NCBI GenBank assembly: GCA_934247115.1
Contig: CAKQIY010000050.1
Coordinates: 1-11,728 of the forward strand
Source: an uncultured Coprococcus sp.
GTDB lineage: Bacteria > Bacillota > Clostridia > Lachnospirales > Lachnospiraceae
Length of the DNA: 11,728 bases
Reading direction: 5' to 3'
Every line of letters starts with the position of its first letter. Within the stretch, counting starts at the first letter, position 1. The notes beneath the pieces were generated by a model. That model worked only from the letters and a program-made list of their open reading frames with translations. It had not been told where the DNA came from and made no database searches. Below are positions 1-7,211 of this stretch, in pieces. The position numbers and the translations under genes were made by a program.

Positions 1-59
1 TTCACCAGCCTGCCCTCCGGGGTGTCCCCCAGTATCGGGTGAGTTAATATCCTATCCAT
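1..59 (-). CDS. Partial (2Fe-2S)-binding oxidoreductase subunit, N-terminus only
   Basis: Only the first 19 codons are inside the window; the gene continues past the left edge. The visible peptide reads MDRILTHPILGDTPEGRLV. The short HPILG signature near the N-terminus followed by a GR-V turn is typical of small 2Fe-2S-binding proteins related to the N-terminal domain of sarcosine oxidase alpha and of similar FAD-linked oxidoreductases. That assignment rests on about 19 residues and is tentative. The start at 57-59 is preferred over an in-frame ATG at 63-65 because the strong AAGGAGG at about 68-74 is about 7 nt from the former and only 1-2 nt from the latter. It is divergent from the MerR regulator at 590, with a ~530-bp control region between them. 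Confidence 0.5.
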   Translation of the reverse strand, partial: MDRILTHPILGDTPEGRLV

Positions 60-83
60 AGCCATTCCTCCTTTTTGACTTGC

Positions 84-97
84 TGACGGAGCCGTCA
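84..97. promoter_or_regulatory. Palindrome TGACGGAGCCGTCA upstream of the left gene
   Basis: TGACGG and CCGTCA flank a 2-bp centre, just upstream of the ribosome binding site of the partial minus-strand gene. In the RNA it can form a 5-bp hairpin with a GCTC/GAGC-type tetraloop. It could be a protein operator or a small leader hairpin; the sequence does not decide between them. Confidence 0.35.
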
Positions 98-110
98 TCT
101 ACTTTATGCC

Positions 111-254
111 CCCGAATCACCAGTGCTATGGTGCCATTGCTGGGTCGCTCCCGCTTAACTCAGCCTGCAGCGGTACTAAGGTGCCGCTTGAGGCGCCACC
201 TAAGGACCGGCGGCCTCGTATTCCCTGCAATGGCACCATAGCACTGGCGATTCG
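111..254 (-). repeat. Long inverted repeat with GC-rich core; candidate structured leader or MITE-like element
   Basis: The arms 111-144 and 221-254 are complementary at 31 of 34 positions, including a perfect 21-bp block (120-140 against 226-246). The ~76-nt core is GC-rich inside an AT-rich intergenic region and has nested hairpins: an AGGTG/CACCT-closed stem at 179-201 with one internal mismatch, and CCGCT/AGCGG pairing near 153-175. On the minus strand it lies between a possible promoter (268-298) and the partial Fe-S gene, so it would be the first ~150 nt of that mRNA. No T-run follows the 3' arm, so it is not a simple terminator. No transposase and no clear target duplication are visible. 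A MITE-like repeat remains an alternative. Confidence 0.6.
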
Positions 255-267
255 AGAAATAACATTT

Positions 268-298
268 ACTGTACGGCTCCTGTTATCAGCCATATCAA
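268..298 (-). promoter_or_regulatory. Candidate 19-bp-spacer promoter of the left gene
   Basis: On the minus strand TTGATA (293-298) and TACAGT (268-273) are separated by 19 bp, and the spacer carries GGCT..AGCC arms (275-278 and 288-291). MerR-family activators typically act on overlong 19-bp spacers that contain a dyad, and a merR gene lies divergently next door. The -10 match is imperfect, so this is inference from layout. Confidence 0.35.
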
Positions 299-340
299 TA
301 ACTCGTCATCCATTATTGTGTGTTCAATTAACTTGGTGAA

Positions 341-360
341 ATGGTAAACCCTTGTACCAT
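341..360. promoter_or_regulatory. Inverted repeat ATGGTA-N8-TACCAT
   Basis: Two perfect 6-bp arms are separated by 8 bp within the intergenic region between the left gene and merR. On the minus strand a TTGACT hexamer lies just upstream (367-372), so the dyad would overlap a weak promoter. It is an operator candidate only. Nothing else is recognised between 361 and 480. Confidence 0.25.
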
Positions 361-481
361 GCTAGAGTCAATGTGGTTCATATACTTTTGTGGAATTCGT
401 TAGATAGGAAGATTTAGCGGTCAGATGGCTTAATTTTATTAAGTAATATCAAAGAAAATAGAATTTGATTAGGTGGTATGT

Positions 482-507
482 TACTATACTGGCATATAAG
501 TATAATA
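482..507 (+). promoter_or_regulatory. merR promoter region with autoregulatory dyad
   Basis: TACTATACT (482-490) and AGTATAATA (499-507) form a dyad with one mismatch and an 8-bp centre. The right arm contains a TATAAT -10 hexamer (501-506). The -35 is poor (about 478-483), as is common at MerR-type promoters. The position, 83 bp upstream of the merR start, suggests autoregulation. Confidence 0.4.
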
Positions 508-589
508 TACATCAGTATTTGAGTTATACACTACCACTGGCTGCCAATAGTTTTATTGTTATATGAGATTGGAAATTGGAGATTATATT

Positions 590-1417
590 ATGAAGAAAAA
601 GGATACTTTCAAGATTGGGGAATTGTCTAAGCTGTTTGATATCGGCGTGGATTCTATCAGATATTATGAGAAAGTTGGGATACTGCACCCTGTGAGAAAT
701 GACGAGAACAATTACAGGATGTACACCATTGATGACGTCCGCCGCCTTGCGCTTATACGTGAGCTGCTGGGGCTCAGCTTTTCCACTGACCAGATCCGTG
801 AATATGACGAGGACAGAAATGTCGATAGTACGACATCCCTGCTCAGAGCCGAGCTTGACGTGGTTGACGCTGAGATTGCCAAGCTCAAAGCCACCAGGGA
901 CAGTATCCAGAACCGGCTGGACACCATCACATCCCTTGGCAGCCCGGATATACAGGATGAATTTGAGACTATTGTGATAAAGGAGCTTCCAGACCGGAAG
1001 TGCGTCATGGTCACTGACGACAATCTTCCTGATGATTATGTCTCCTATTATGTGGTCAAATACATGCAGAGCCACAACACCAAGATTGACACAATAGGTG
1101 CCTGCGACTGCTATACCCTTGACATCCCCGGAAGCAATCCAAAGTCCAAGTATTACCGTACCAAGAACGTATTCTTCTTCGCACCATACCTTGAGGACGC
1201 CGATTGCAATTATGTACTTCAAGCAGGAAGATATCTCTCCATAACATACAAGGGCGCCCTGACCAAGACAAAGGAACTGCTGCCACAACTCTATACATAC
1301 GCACAGGATCACCAGCTTGAGATTGCCAGTGACCCTGTTGAAATGTGTCATATAGATGATTATGAAACCAACGATGACAGTGAATATATAATTGAGCTGC
1401 AGCTCATGATAAAATAA
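590..1417 (+). CDS. MerR-family transcriptional regulator with GyrI-like effector-binding domain
   Basis: A 275-residue cytoplasmic DNA-binding regulator. Residues 7-32 (FKIGELSKLFDIGVDSIRYY and on to GIL) are the MerR winged-helix recognition region, followed by the second wing up to about residue 70. Residues 80-118 look like the dimerising coiled coil. Residues 123-275 resemble a GyrI-like or BmrR/TipAL-type small-molecule domain, including the acidic HIDDY..ETNDDSEY tail. Length and layout match BmrR-type drug or metabolite sensors. The start at 590 is chosen because GGAG (578-581) lies 8 nt upstream; the in-frame ATG at 563 has no ribosome binding site. Proteins of this family usually activate a neighbouring or divergent promoter by twisting an overlong spacer, and the divergent Fe-S gene is the natural target candidate. 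The ligand cannot be told from the sequence. Confidence 0.9.
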   Translation: MKKKDTFKIGELSKLFDIGVDSIRYYEKVGILHPVRNDENNYRMYTIDDVRRLALIRELLGLSFSTDQIREYDEDRNVDSTTSLLRAELDVVDAEIAKLKATRDSIQNRLDTITSLGSPDIQDEFETIVIKELPDRKCVMVTDDNLPDDYVSYYVVKYMQSHNTKIDTIGACDCYTLDIPGSNPKSKYYRTKNVFFFAPYLEDADCNYVLQAGRYLSITYKGALTKTKELLPQLYTYAQDHQLEIASDPVEMCHIDDYETNDDSEYIIELQLMIK

Positions 1418-1442
1418 CCATTTTGCCGCAGCTCATTTTGTT
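1394..1442 (+). terminator. Probable terminator of merR
   Basis: GAGCTGC (1394-1400) and GCAGCTC (1428-1434) can pair around an inner AAAAT/ATTTT hairpin, followed by ATTTTGTT. The left arm lies inside the last merR codons. The U-tract is weak. It sits between convergent genes. Confidence 0.4.
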
Positions 1443-1456
1443 CTCTAAAAATGTAA

Positions 1457-3640
1457 TTACAGATACTCACTCATGAACAGCTCCGTGTCGTATGGGGTTA
1501 TCACCATTTTATCACGCTCATTCTCCACTGTGTCATTATTCAGATACAATGCAGTGTCAAACACAATGTCAGCGCTCTCTCTGTTGTCCACCAACACTCC
1601 TCTGCCCATAATATTGAGTGCGATAAGATCGTAGAGATTCGGCTTCCGCACATTAACCATGGAATAGCATACCGCTGTGACTCCAGAAAGATTGCTCTCC
1701 AGATTATTGCCACCGCTGTTCATGTGGACTCCACTGAGCGACATATTCATGTCACACCAGATAAACTCCCGCTTAACACAGTCAAATATTACAGGGATAC
1801 ATACCATGCTGCCCGCCGTTAGATCCAGCTTCTGTTCCACCAGCTTTGGCTCATATATCTCGCCCGAATTCACATCAGCTCTCTCCATCCATCCAAACAT
1901 TGCGTGAGGCATGTCCGCATAAGTCTGGCCTGTATAACTGTACACCTGGTACACCACATATCTTGCACCATATCTCACAACGGAATCTACGTCCACATCA
2001 AGGAACTCACTGACACCATCACCATCCACAGGACCGCCATTTACAATGTCCCCCGAATGACAGGCCTTATATTTCTCAGATTTCAGATTGGTATATGACA
2101 CATGCTCCATGTAGTTCCAGTTCTCGTCAAATATAGCCGCCGACAGGTCTATGTCGACTCTTCCATCGTCATACGACTCCAAATCACATTTGTCCATATT
2201 CGTCCACCATATAAATGCCCTCACAGCATTTGTCTGCGAAGCCATAGGGAGTCTCGAGCCTCTGACTATAGTCTTAAGCGCCTTGCTGGCACTTCTCTGG
2301 CTGAATGGAACCGCATAATTCCTGTAATCGTCAGACAGATACACCTTACCCATAGACTCCCTCTGTCCATAGATCTTCACAAGGGCATTTTCGCAGATCC
2401 GAACAACTTCCTGACAGTATCTCTCATCTATATCTGGCAGATTGTTTCGCTCGCTGTGGCACTTTGCAAGGCGCCCCTTTGGGAAGAACACTCTCACATC
2501 TGTATTCTCAGATCTGTGCAGAAAGTGCTCCCTCACCTGAAGCAGTACTGGTGTTGACACCTTCTCCGCCACAGACGCAAAGCTTCTTATAACAGGCTCT
2601 TTATATGTCTCTCTGAGCAGCTGATCCAGTCTCCTTGCCAGTTCACCCGGTCTCTTCACCAGCTCGGCAAGCGCACTTTCATACTCACCATAGGCAAGGT
2701 CAAACTCAACCTTTCCTGCAAATGTCTCTATCTTCCTGTTATTTCTCAGCTTGTCAAATGCATTTATCGCCCTGTCATACTCCAGAGTGTATTTGCTGCA
2801 GTCAAACTCAGAAGGATGGATCCTCTCTCCAATTCTGATCCATCTCTCCTTATATCTGAGCATATCCTCCTCTATATTCGGACAGCCAGACAAAAGCTCC
2901 ATGATCATCCTTCTCTGTCTGCGTGAAAAGCTTCTGTATCTAGTATTCTCCGCAAGGCTCACATCGCCATCACTCATGGCAGTCACAAGTCTAAGCACAT
3001 CAGTTGCAGTCTTTACATATTTCCTGAGCTCACTGACATTTGCCAGAGGCTTCTTCTGCAGATAGAGCGCGGCGATGTATGCAGCATTCTCCTTGTGTGG
3101 TATATCATCAGGCAGCTTCATATTCTCAGTCTCGAATAAATATGCTATATCCTCCCTGTCAGTTTTTGATATAGATGTTCTCGACATACAGATATTGTAA
3201 AATATCTGTCTCACATCATCCTCACTTCCAAGCTGCAAAACCTTGACCTTCGTCTCATCAAAAAGTGGCAGTCTGACATTTACACGCTTTCTGTACTTCT
3301 TGGGATACAGGATACCATACGACCAGTAATGAACCATCGCATTTATGTATAATTCTGAGAAATCCGCCTCCATCACGCCCTTGGGAAAATCCGCATACAT
3401 AGGCGTATACACCACATCTGCACCTGTCAGTTGCATAAGCGCGGCTTTGAGTTCAAAGTAAAAATCCGACAGTTCGTTGACACTGTATGTTCTGAGAACG
3501 TCAAATACCTCCCTGGAAAATGTATATCCAAGTTCTTCGATGTTCTTCATAATGGCCGTTATGTAGCGATCATTTGCCTCCCTTGCAGTACCAGTGCCAA
3601 GTATCACTTTGTTTTTACGCCTGAGCAATATCTCGTTCAT
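1457..3640 (-). CDS. Large cytoplasmic protein with C-terminal TerD-like domain
   Basis: 727 residues with no signal peptide or membrane segment. Residues about 474-630 read as a TerD-like fold: an aromatic strand (FIWWT), DIDLSAAIFD at 496-505, an SYTNLKS strand, HSGD at 528-531, an acidic GDG/SEFLDVD stretch, then a YVVYQVYSYTGQTY strand and a second half ending in CIPVIFD..REFIWCD. In TerD proteins the DxDxS and H(S/T)GD regions help build Ca2+ sites. TerD proteins belong to tellurite and general stress systems thought to act near the membrane. The ~470-residue N-terminal part is mostly helical, charged and not recognised. AAGGAG about 8 nt before the ATG supports the start. The gene is monocistronic, with its own promoter and no terABCZ partners in view, so its process is unknown. 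Confidence 0.7.
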   Translation of the reverse strand: MNEILLRRKNKVILGTGTAREANDRYITAIMKNIEELGYTFSREVFDVLRTYSVNELSDFYFELKAALMQLTGADVVYTPMYADFPKGVMEADFSELYINAMVHYWSYGILYPKKYRKRVNVRLPLFDETKVKVLQLGSEDDVRQIFYNICMSRTSISKTDREDIAYLFETENMKLPDDIPHKENAAYIAALYLQKKPLANVSELRKYVKTATDVLRLVTAMSDGDVSLAENTRYRSFSRRQRRMIMELLSGCPNIEEDMLRYKERWIRIGERIHPSEFDCSKYTLEYDRAINAFDKLRNNRKIETFAGKVEFDLAYGEYESALAELVKRPGELARRLDQLLRETYKEPVIRSFASVAEKVSTPVLLQVREHFLHRSENTDVRVFFPKGRLAKCHSERNNLPDIDERYCQEVVRICENALVKIYGQRESMGKVYLSDDYRNYAVPFSQRSASKALKTIVRGSRLPMASQTNAVRAFIWWTNMDKCDLESYDDGRVDIDLSAAIFDENWNYMEHVSYTNLKSEKYKACHSGDIVNGGPVDGDGVSEFLDVDVDSVVRYGARYVVYQVYSYTGQTYADMPHAMFGWMERADVNSGEIYEPKLVEQKLDLTAGSMVCIPVIFDCVKREFIWCDMNMSLSGVHMNSGGNNLESNLSGVTAVCYSMVNVRKPNLYDLIALNIMGRGVLVDNRESADIVFDTALYLNNDTVENERDKMVITPYDTELFMSEYL

Positions 3641-3853
3641 AACTTTTCTCCTTATTAATGAGGAAACCGGTGGCGGTAAGCTTTTACATTTATCATCCCA
3701 ATTAAGAAGGAACCACCACCATAGCCTCTTATCATCCTGTATTCAGGGCCTCAATAACTTATGAACCCAATATATCAAACCATAATCGTCAAATCAATGA
3801 ACCTGTGGTTCACAACTACCTACCCAACCACACTTGGCATAATAGCCCTGCGT
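3641..3853 (-). promoter_or_regulatory. Promoter and leader region of the TerD-domain gene
   Basis: On the minus strand TTGATT (3792-3797) and TATATT (3769-3774) have an ideal 17-bp spacer. A perfect TGAACC-N3-GGTTCA dyad (3798-3812) abuts the upstream edge of the -35 and is a good activator or repressor site candidate. The transcript would have a ~120-nt leader in which GGTGGtGGT (3712-3720) can pair with ACCgCCACC (3669-3677) at 8 of 9 positions, about 30 nt before the start codon. No coding region is seen here. Confidence 0.5.
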
Positions 3854-3908
3854 AAAAAAGACACATAGAGTATATACAGTGCTGCGCTGCTTACTCTATG
3901 TGTCTTTT
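3854..3908 (-). terminator. Strong bidirectional intrinsic terminator after the permease
   Basis: Perfect 17-bp arms, AAAAGACACATAGAGTA (3856-3872) and its complement (3892-3908), enclose a 19-nt loop. The minus-strand RNA ends in a U-run, so it terminates the amidohydrolase-permease operon. The plus-strand RNA also ends in UUUU. Confidence 0.9.
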
Positions 3909-3944
3909 AATTTTATCTTTTTACTTTATATTGGAATTACGAAT

Positions 3945-5282
3945 TTATCCCTCAAGCGCGACCTTCACTGCCTTTTTCTTTCTGGGAAGACAGAGCTGGA
4001 GCACCACCGCTATGGTTGCACCAACTGCAGTTCCTGATGACATGAAGTAGTTCAGGAACTGAGGCATTGCATTCATCACATCTGTAGGAATGACTATAGT
4101 TGCCACAGCAGCCACGACTGAGATTCCAACGATAAGTGATGATCTCTCATCAAGCGGCTCACTCTGTATGATCTTGATTCCATTTGATATGAGCAGGATA
4201 CATACAACCGCAAATACACCATTTACGACAGGTGTCGGTATACATGATATGACGGTCATAAGCTTTGGACATACGCCGAGCACCATGAGTATCATACCAC
4301 CCGCAATGATTGCCATACGGCTTCCAACCTTTGTGATTGCAAGGACTCCGGCGTTTGACGAATATCCTGTCATCGGTGTACCGCCGAACAGTGAACCGAC
4401 AAGACATCCAACGCCCTCACCTATGGTAGCACGATCTATTCTCTTATCGTTGAGATCCTCGCCTGTGATGGCACTGATCGTCACCCATGTTCCTGTTGTA
4501 TCGAGGAGCACGATAAGGTAAATGAACATCATGAGTATACAGGACTTGATCTCAAACTTTGGAAGTCCAAAGTGGAAAAACTCAGGCAACTTGAACCATG
4601 CTGCATCGTGTACTGAACTGAAGTCCGCAGCTCCCATTGCCGCTGCAACCACTGTTCCGGCAACCAGTGCAAGTATTACGGATACCATGTGAAGTATCCT
4701 GTTATGCTTAAGCTTGTACTGAAGTATCATACATACGATGAGCACTCCTGCAGCAGTAAGACCTGACGCTACATTTGCACTTAAGTTTCCATCTGAGCTT
4801 GCGATTCCCTTGGCCGCTGTAGGTGTCAGTGATATTCCAACTATAAGTATGATGATACCACCGATAAATGGAGGTATTGCCTTTCTCACAAATTTCGAGA
4901 AACCCTTAAATATACCCAGCAATATGATCATGATCGCACCGGGTATCAGACTTCCTATCATGGCGCTGACGCCCATGGTCGCGCCTATCGTACACAGCGC
5001 TCCAAGCGGTACATATGATGGTCCCTGTATGATAGGGTACTTCATGAAGAATCCCGCCTGCAATATGGTTGCAATTCCACATGCAAAGAAACTCATCTGA
5101 AGGAAAAATGATAACTCTCCTCCGGCAAGTCCTATCGCCGCTCCAAGTATCAGCGGCATGATATACAGATCCATTGACAACACGTGCTGCATTCCGAGAA
5201 ATGCCGCTTTGCCACAGCTTATCTTTTCATTTACGCCAACTATGAGCTGGCTGTCATTTTCTATTATCTTCTTATCTTCCAT
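3945..5282 (-). CDS. NCS2-family nucleobase permease (xanthine/uracil permease type)
   Basis: A 445-residue integral membrane transporter with about 12-14 hydrophobic segments, the normal size for NCS2 nucleobase:cation symporters. Family marks are QGPSYVPLGA at 86-95, the TM8 segment with DTTGT at 261-265, GTPMTGYSSNAGVLAITKVGSR around 301-322 and the IPTPVVNG region at 348-355. Asn310 matches the asparagine of the TM10 NxG motif. Asp261 stands where UraA, XanQ and UapA have a substrate-contacting glutamate; an Asp here is more like AzgA/PbuG purine carriers. The start at 5280-5282 has GGGAGG 9 nt upstream; upstream in-frame codons overlap the preceding gene and are rejected. It lies 19 bp after the amidohydrolase, so the two are co-transcribed. 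It probably imports the heterocycle that the deaminase acts on. Exact substrate unknown. Confidence 0.9.
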   Translation of the reverse strand: MEDKKIIENDSQLIVGVNEKISCGKAAFLGMQHVLSMDLYIMPLILGAAIGLAGGELSFFLQMSFFACGIATILQAGFFMKYPIIQGPSYVPLGALCTIGATMGVSAMIGSLIPGAIMIILLGIFKGFSKFVRKAIPPFIGGIIILIVGISLTPTAAKGIASSDGNLSANVASGLTAAGVLIVCMILQYKLKHNRILHMVSVILALVAGTVVAAAMGAADFSSVHDAAWFKLPEFFHFGLPKFEIKSCILMMFIYLIVLLDTTGTWVTISAITGEDLNDKRIDRATIGEGVGCLVGSLFGGTPMTGYSSNAGVLAITKVGSRMAIIAGGMILMVLGVCPKLMTVISCIPTPVVNGVFAVVCILLISNGIKIIQSEPLDERSSLIVGISVVAAVATIVIPTDVMNAMPQFLNYFMSSGTAVGATIAVVLQLCLPRKKKAVKVALEG

Positions 5283-5301
5283 ATGAATGCGCCTCCCTAT
5301 C

Positions 5302-6681
5302 TTATTTATCTGCAAGCTGCTTTCTGAGAACCACAAGCTCGCTGTTTATTTCATCTATCAGGCCTCGCTCATCTATGCCACAGGTAAACTTTCCGCCCTG
5401 ATATACTACCTTTCCATTTACTATCGTTGTATCGATATTTTCCTCGGATGACGCATATACGACCGTCGCCTTTGCATCATGCATAGGTGCCGACTTCAGA
5501 TGATTAGGATCAAATATTATTAAGTCCGCATTCTTGCCAGACTCCAATGTTCCCAGCTTGTCAGCCATTCCTATTGCCTTTGCTCCCCCAGCCGTCGCCA
5601 TGTGTATGATATCATCTGCGCTGATAACTGCCGCATCTCTGTGTATTCCCTTCTGTATGAGGGCCGCCAGCTTCATGCTCTCCAGCATATCCGTACTGTT
5701 GTTGGACGCCGCACCATCTGTTCCTATAGATACATTTACCCCGGCTGCAAGGCTCTCTGGAATAGGTGGTATTCCTGAACCAAGATAAAGGTTAGGTGCC
5801 GGATTGTGGCTTATCGAAACTCCATATTTTGCAAATCTCTCTATGTCATGAGGTGTGAGGTTTACACAGTGCACTGCAAGGAATTTGTCTGTCAGGAATC
5901 CTATCTCCTCAAGCATATCAACTATATCCTTGCCGTAATACCTGCCGCACATCTCATTGTCGACCTCTGTCTCCTTGATGTGCATTGAGTATCTCACATT
6001 CTCACTGAGACAATACTCAAGCATCTCCTGATAGCCCTCCTTCGTGGTCGACCATGTGACATCCGGGCCTGTCCAGATCGAAAGCATGTCATTTTCTTTA
6101 TATGCTTTCTTCAGAGCATCCACTTCCTTCATGGCCTTGCCAGCAGGCTCAAGGAAGCACTTCGGCATTCCATATTCCTCTCCGGTATCCTGAAATGTTC
6201 TGATAAATACACTACGGATACCCGTTGATACCATTCCATCTATACAGGAATGAGCCAGCTCAGGATCCTGATTGGTGTAGAAGAACTCACTCATCGTCGT
6301 ACATCCACTCTTTATCGCCTCCATACAGGCAAGCTGTGCTGCCAGCTCATGCTGATGTGGTGTCATATACTGTCCATATGGGAGTGCTGAAAGATTCAAC
6401 CACTCTATCAGTCTGTGATCAGCTCCAAGACCTTTCAGGAAAGACTGGAATATATGTATATGTGTATCTATAAATCCCGGAAATACCACCTTGCCCTCGG
6501 CATCTATCACACGTCCGGTGCCCTCACATTCCTGAAGCTCCTCCGGTGTCAGCTCGTTCATTTCCCTTATCAGAGTTATCTTCTCTCCCTCTATTCCTAT
6601 GATTCCTTTCGCATACACTTTTCTGTCCTCATCCATTGTGTGTATCTGCGCATTTTTGATTATCAGATCATAACTCTTCAT
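5302..6681 (-). CDS. Amidohydrolase-superfamily deaminase (TrzA/AtzA/MtaD-type)
   Basis: A 459-residue cytoplasmic metal-dependent hydrolase with a TIM-barrel core and the usual N- and C-terminal beta strands. Metal and catalytic residues are visible: DTHIH at 72-76 (His74, His76), MHIKETE with His234 and Glu237, AVHC with His271, SHNP with His292 and GTDGAASN with Asp322. The SHNPxxNxxLxSGI...GTDGAASNN block is shared with MTA/SAH, guanine and triazine deaminases, which remove amino or other groups from N-heterocycles. Co-transcription with an NCS2 nucleobase permease favours a purine-like or related substrate, but the exact one cannot be read out. The start at 6679-6681 follows AGGAGGAAAGAGCT. 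Extending upstream would run through the leader terminator, so it is rejected. It is the first gene of the operon, and expression must pass two leader terminators. Confidence 0.85.
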   Translation of the reverse strand: MKSYDLIIKNAQIHTMDEDRKVYAKGIIGIEGEKITLIREMNELTPEELQECEGTGRVIDAEGKVVFPGFIDTHIHIFQSFLKGLGADHRLIEWLNLSALPYGQYMTPHQHELAAQLACMEAIKSGCTTMSEFFYTNQDPELAHSCIDGMVSTGIRSVFIRTFQDTGEEYGMPKCFLEPAGKAMKEVDALKKAYKENDMLSIWTGPDVTWSTTKEGYQEMLEYCLSENVRYSMHIKETEVDNEMCGRYYGKDIVDMLEEIGFLTDKFLAVHCVNLTPHDIERFAKYGVSISHNPAPNLYLGSGIPPIPESLAAGVNVSIGTDGAASNNSTDMLESMKLAALIQKGIHRDAAVISADDIIHMATAGGAKAIGMADKLGTLESGKNADLIIFDPNHLKSAPMHDAKATVVYASSEENIDTTIVNGKVVYQGGKFTCGIDERGLIDEINSELVVLRKQLADK

Positions 6682-6712
6682 AGCTCTTTCCTCCTGACTT
6701 TTAATATCCACT

Positions 6713-6780
6713 AAAAAAGGAGTCCTTCCCCGGCAGTGTGTGTTAAAACATTCCACACAAACTGCTTTCGAAAAGACTCC
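6713..6780 (-). terminator. Leader terminator 2, just before the operon
   Basis: On the minus strand GGAGTC and GACTCC close a stem extended by U-G and U-A pairs. Inside is a second stem (GCAGU/ACUGC and GUGUG/CACAC, 2-nt bulge) with an 11-nt loop that ends in TTAA, reading TTAACAC into the stem. The U-run at 6713-6718 lies ~15 nt before the ribosome binding site, so read-through is needed for expression of the amidohydrolase. Confidence 0.8.
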
Positions 6781-6833
6781 TTTGTCCTGTTCTAAATCTT
6801 CTGTATTAAATTTTCATTTTCCGCGGTATAAAC

Positions 6834-6896
6834 AAAAAAGGAACCAAATAGCTATCTGTTTTGGTGTTAAGGAAAACAGATAAAACTTTTGGTTCC
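6834..6896 (-). terminator. Leader terminator 1, starting within a few nt of the transcript 5' end
   Basis: On the minus strand GGAACCAAA (6888-6896) pairs with TTTGGTTCC (6840-6848). An inner 10-bp stem TATCTGTTTT/AAAACAGATA carries a CCTTAACACC loop, and six U follow at 6834-6839. The promoter -10 is at 6908-6913, so this hairpin begins about 5 nt from the predicted start of transcription. It shares TTAACAC at the 3' side of the apical loop with terminator 2. Confidence 0.8.
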
Positions 6897-6907
6897 TGAT
6901 GGCTCGT

Positions 6908-6936
6908 ATCTTAGCACTGCCTTGCAAAATGGTCAA
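6908..6936 (-). promoter_or_regulatory. Promoter of the amidohydrolase-permease operon
   Basis: On the minus strand TTGACC (6931-6936), a 17-bp spacer and TAAGAT (6908-6913) give a near-consensus sigma-A promoter. Predicted transcription starts near 6901, giving a ~220-nt leader. Confidence 0.75.
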
Positions 6937-7036
6937 TACTCATAACCTCTGTTGTTATATTTTTATTTTTTTTATGGACTTTACCTTAATATCTTATGCT
7001 TATGCCATTTTTGCTTAATATTTTAAGGCAACGAAA

Positions 7037-7078
7037 AAAGCCTGAAACCCTTGATTTTCCTTAGGTTTCAGGCTTTTA
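7037..7078 (-). terminator. Original terminator of the tRNA-Leu gene (bidirectional)
   Basis: Arms AAAAGCCTGAAACC and GGTTTCAGGCTTTT make a 14-bp stem. The minus-strand RNA ends in a longer U-run (CTTTTTTC). It lies directly beyond attL, where the tRNA gene would have ended before the element inserted. Confidence 0.85.
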
Positions 7079-7082
7079 ATTT

Positions 7083-7107
7083 AATGCCGGCGACCGGAAT
7101 CGAACCG
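7083..7107. other. attL: duplicated 3' end of tRNA-Leu
   Basis: 25 bp starting AATGCCGGCGACCGG are identical to 11652-11676, which is the acceptor and T-arm end of the tRNA-Leu gene. Identity breaks immediately outside (7082 against 11651) and inside (7108 against 11677). The copy here lacks the rest of the tRNA, so it is the remnant side. Confidence 0.9.
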
Positions 7108-7115
7108 TTACCAAT

Positions 7116-7150
7116 CCTTCAAAATCTAATATTGAAAGGAGATTTGAAGG
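7116..7150. repeat. Inverted repeat next to attL
   Basis: CCTTCAAAATCT (7116-7127) and AGATTTGAAGG (7140-7150) are complementary apart from one extra A. No U-run follows on either strand, so this is more likely a protein-binding or recombination site than a terminator. Confidence 0.4.
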
Positions 7151-7164
7151 TCTCATCATCTTTA

Positions 7165-7184
7165 GGTTTCAAAAAAGGTTTCAA
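7165..7184 (+). promoter_or_regulatory. Candidate left integrase arm sites, GGTTTCAA x2
   Basis: GGTTTCAA occurs at 7165-7172 and 7177-7184 with a 12-bp period, about 60 bp inside attL. A near-identical pair, GGTTCCAA, lies close to attR in the same orientation. Tyrosine integrases with N-terminal arm-binding domains use such directly repeated sites on both element ends. The role is inferred. Confidence 0.4.
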
Positions 7185-7211
7185 GCAAAATAGCATATCT
7201 GTAATTACTCC

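Noticed and set aside
61..260. Cobalamin riboswitch in the minus-strand structured leader
   Set aside because: Short resemblance around AAGCGGGAGCGA is not backed by the other conserved blocks or a convincing B12 box.
106..339. 77-residue plus-strand reading frame
   Set aside because: It lies across the long inverted repeat, has no ribosome binding site, and its composition follows the palindrome rather than a protein.
524..1351. 275-residue frame antisense to merR
   Set aside because: It is a shadow of the well-supported merR gene, has no ribosome binding site and no recognisable family.
2102..3065. Several frames on the plus strand opposite the TerD-domain gene
   Set aside because: All overlap the 727-residue gene, lack ribosome binding sites and look like reverse-strand shadows.
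6682..6900. Guanine/adenine (xpt-type) purine riboswitch before the deaminase-permease operon
   Set aside because: I found no match to the conserved three-way-junction core; the leader has only two long two-tier hairpins with U-runs.
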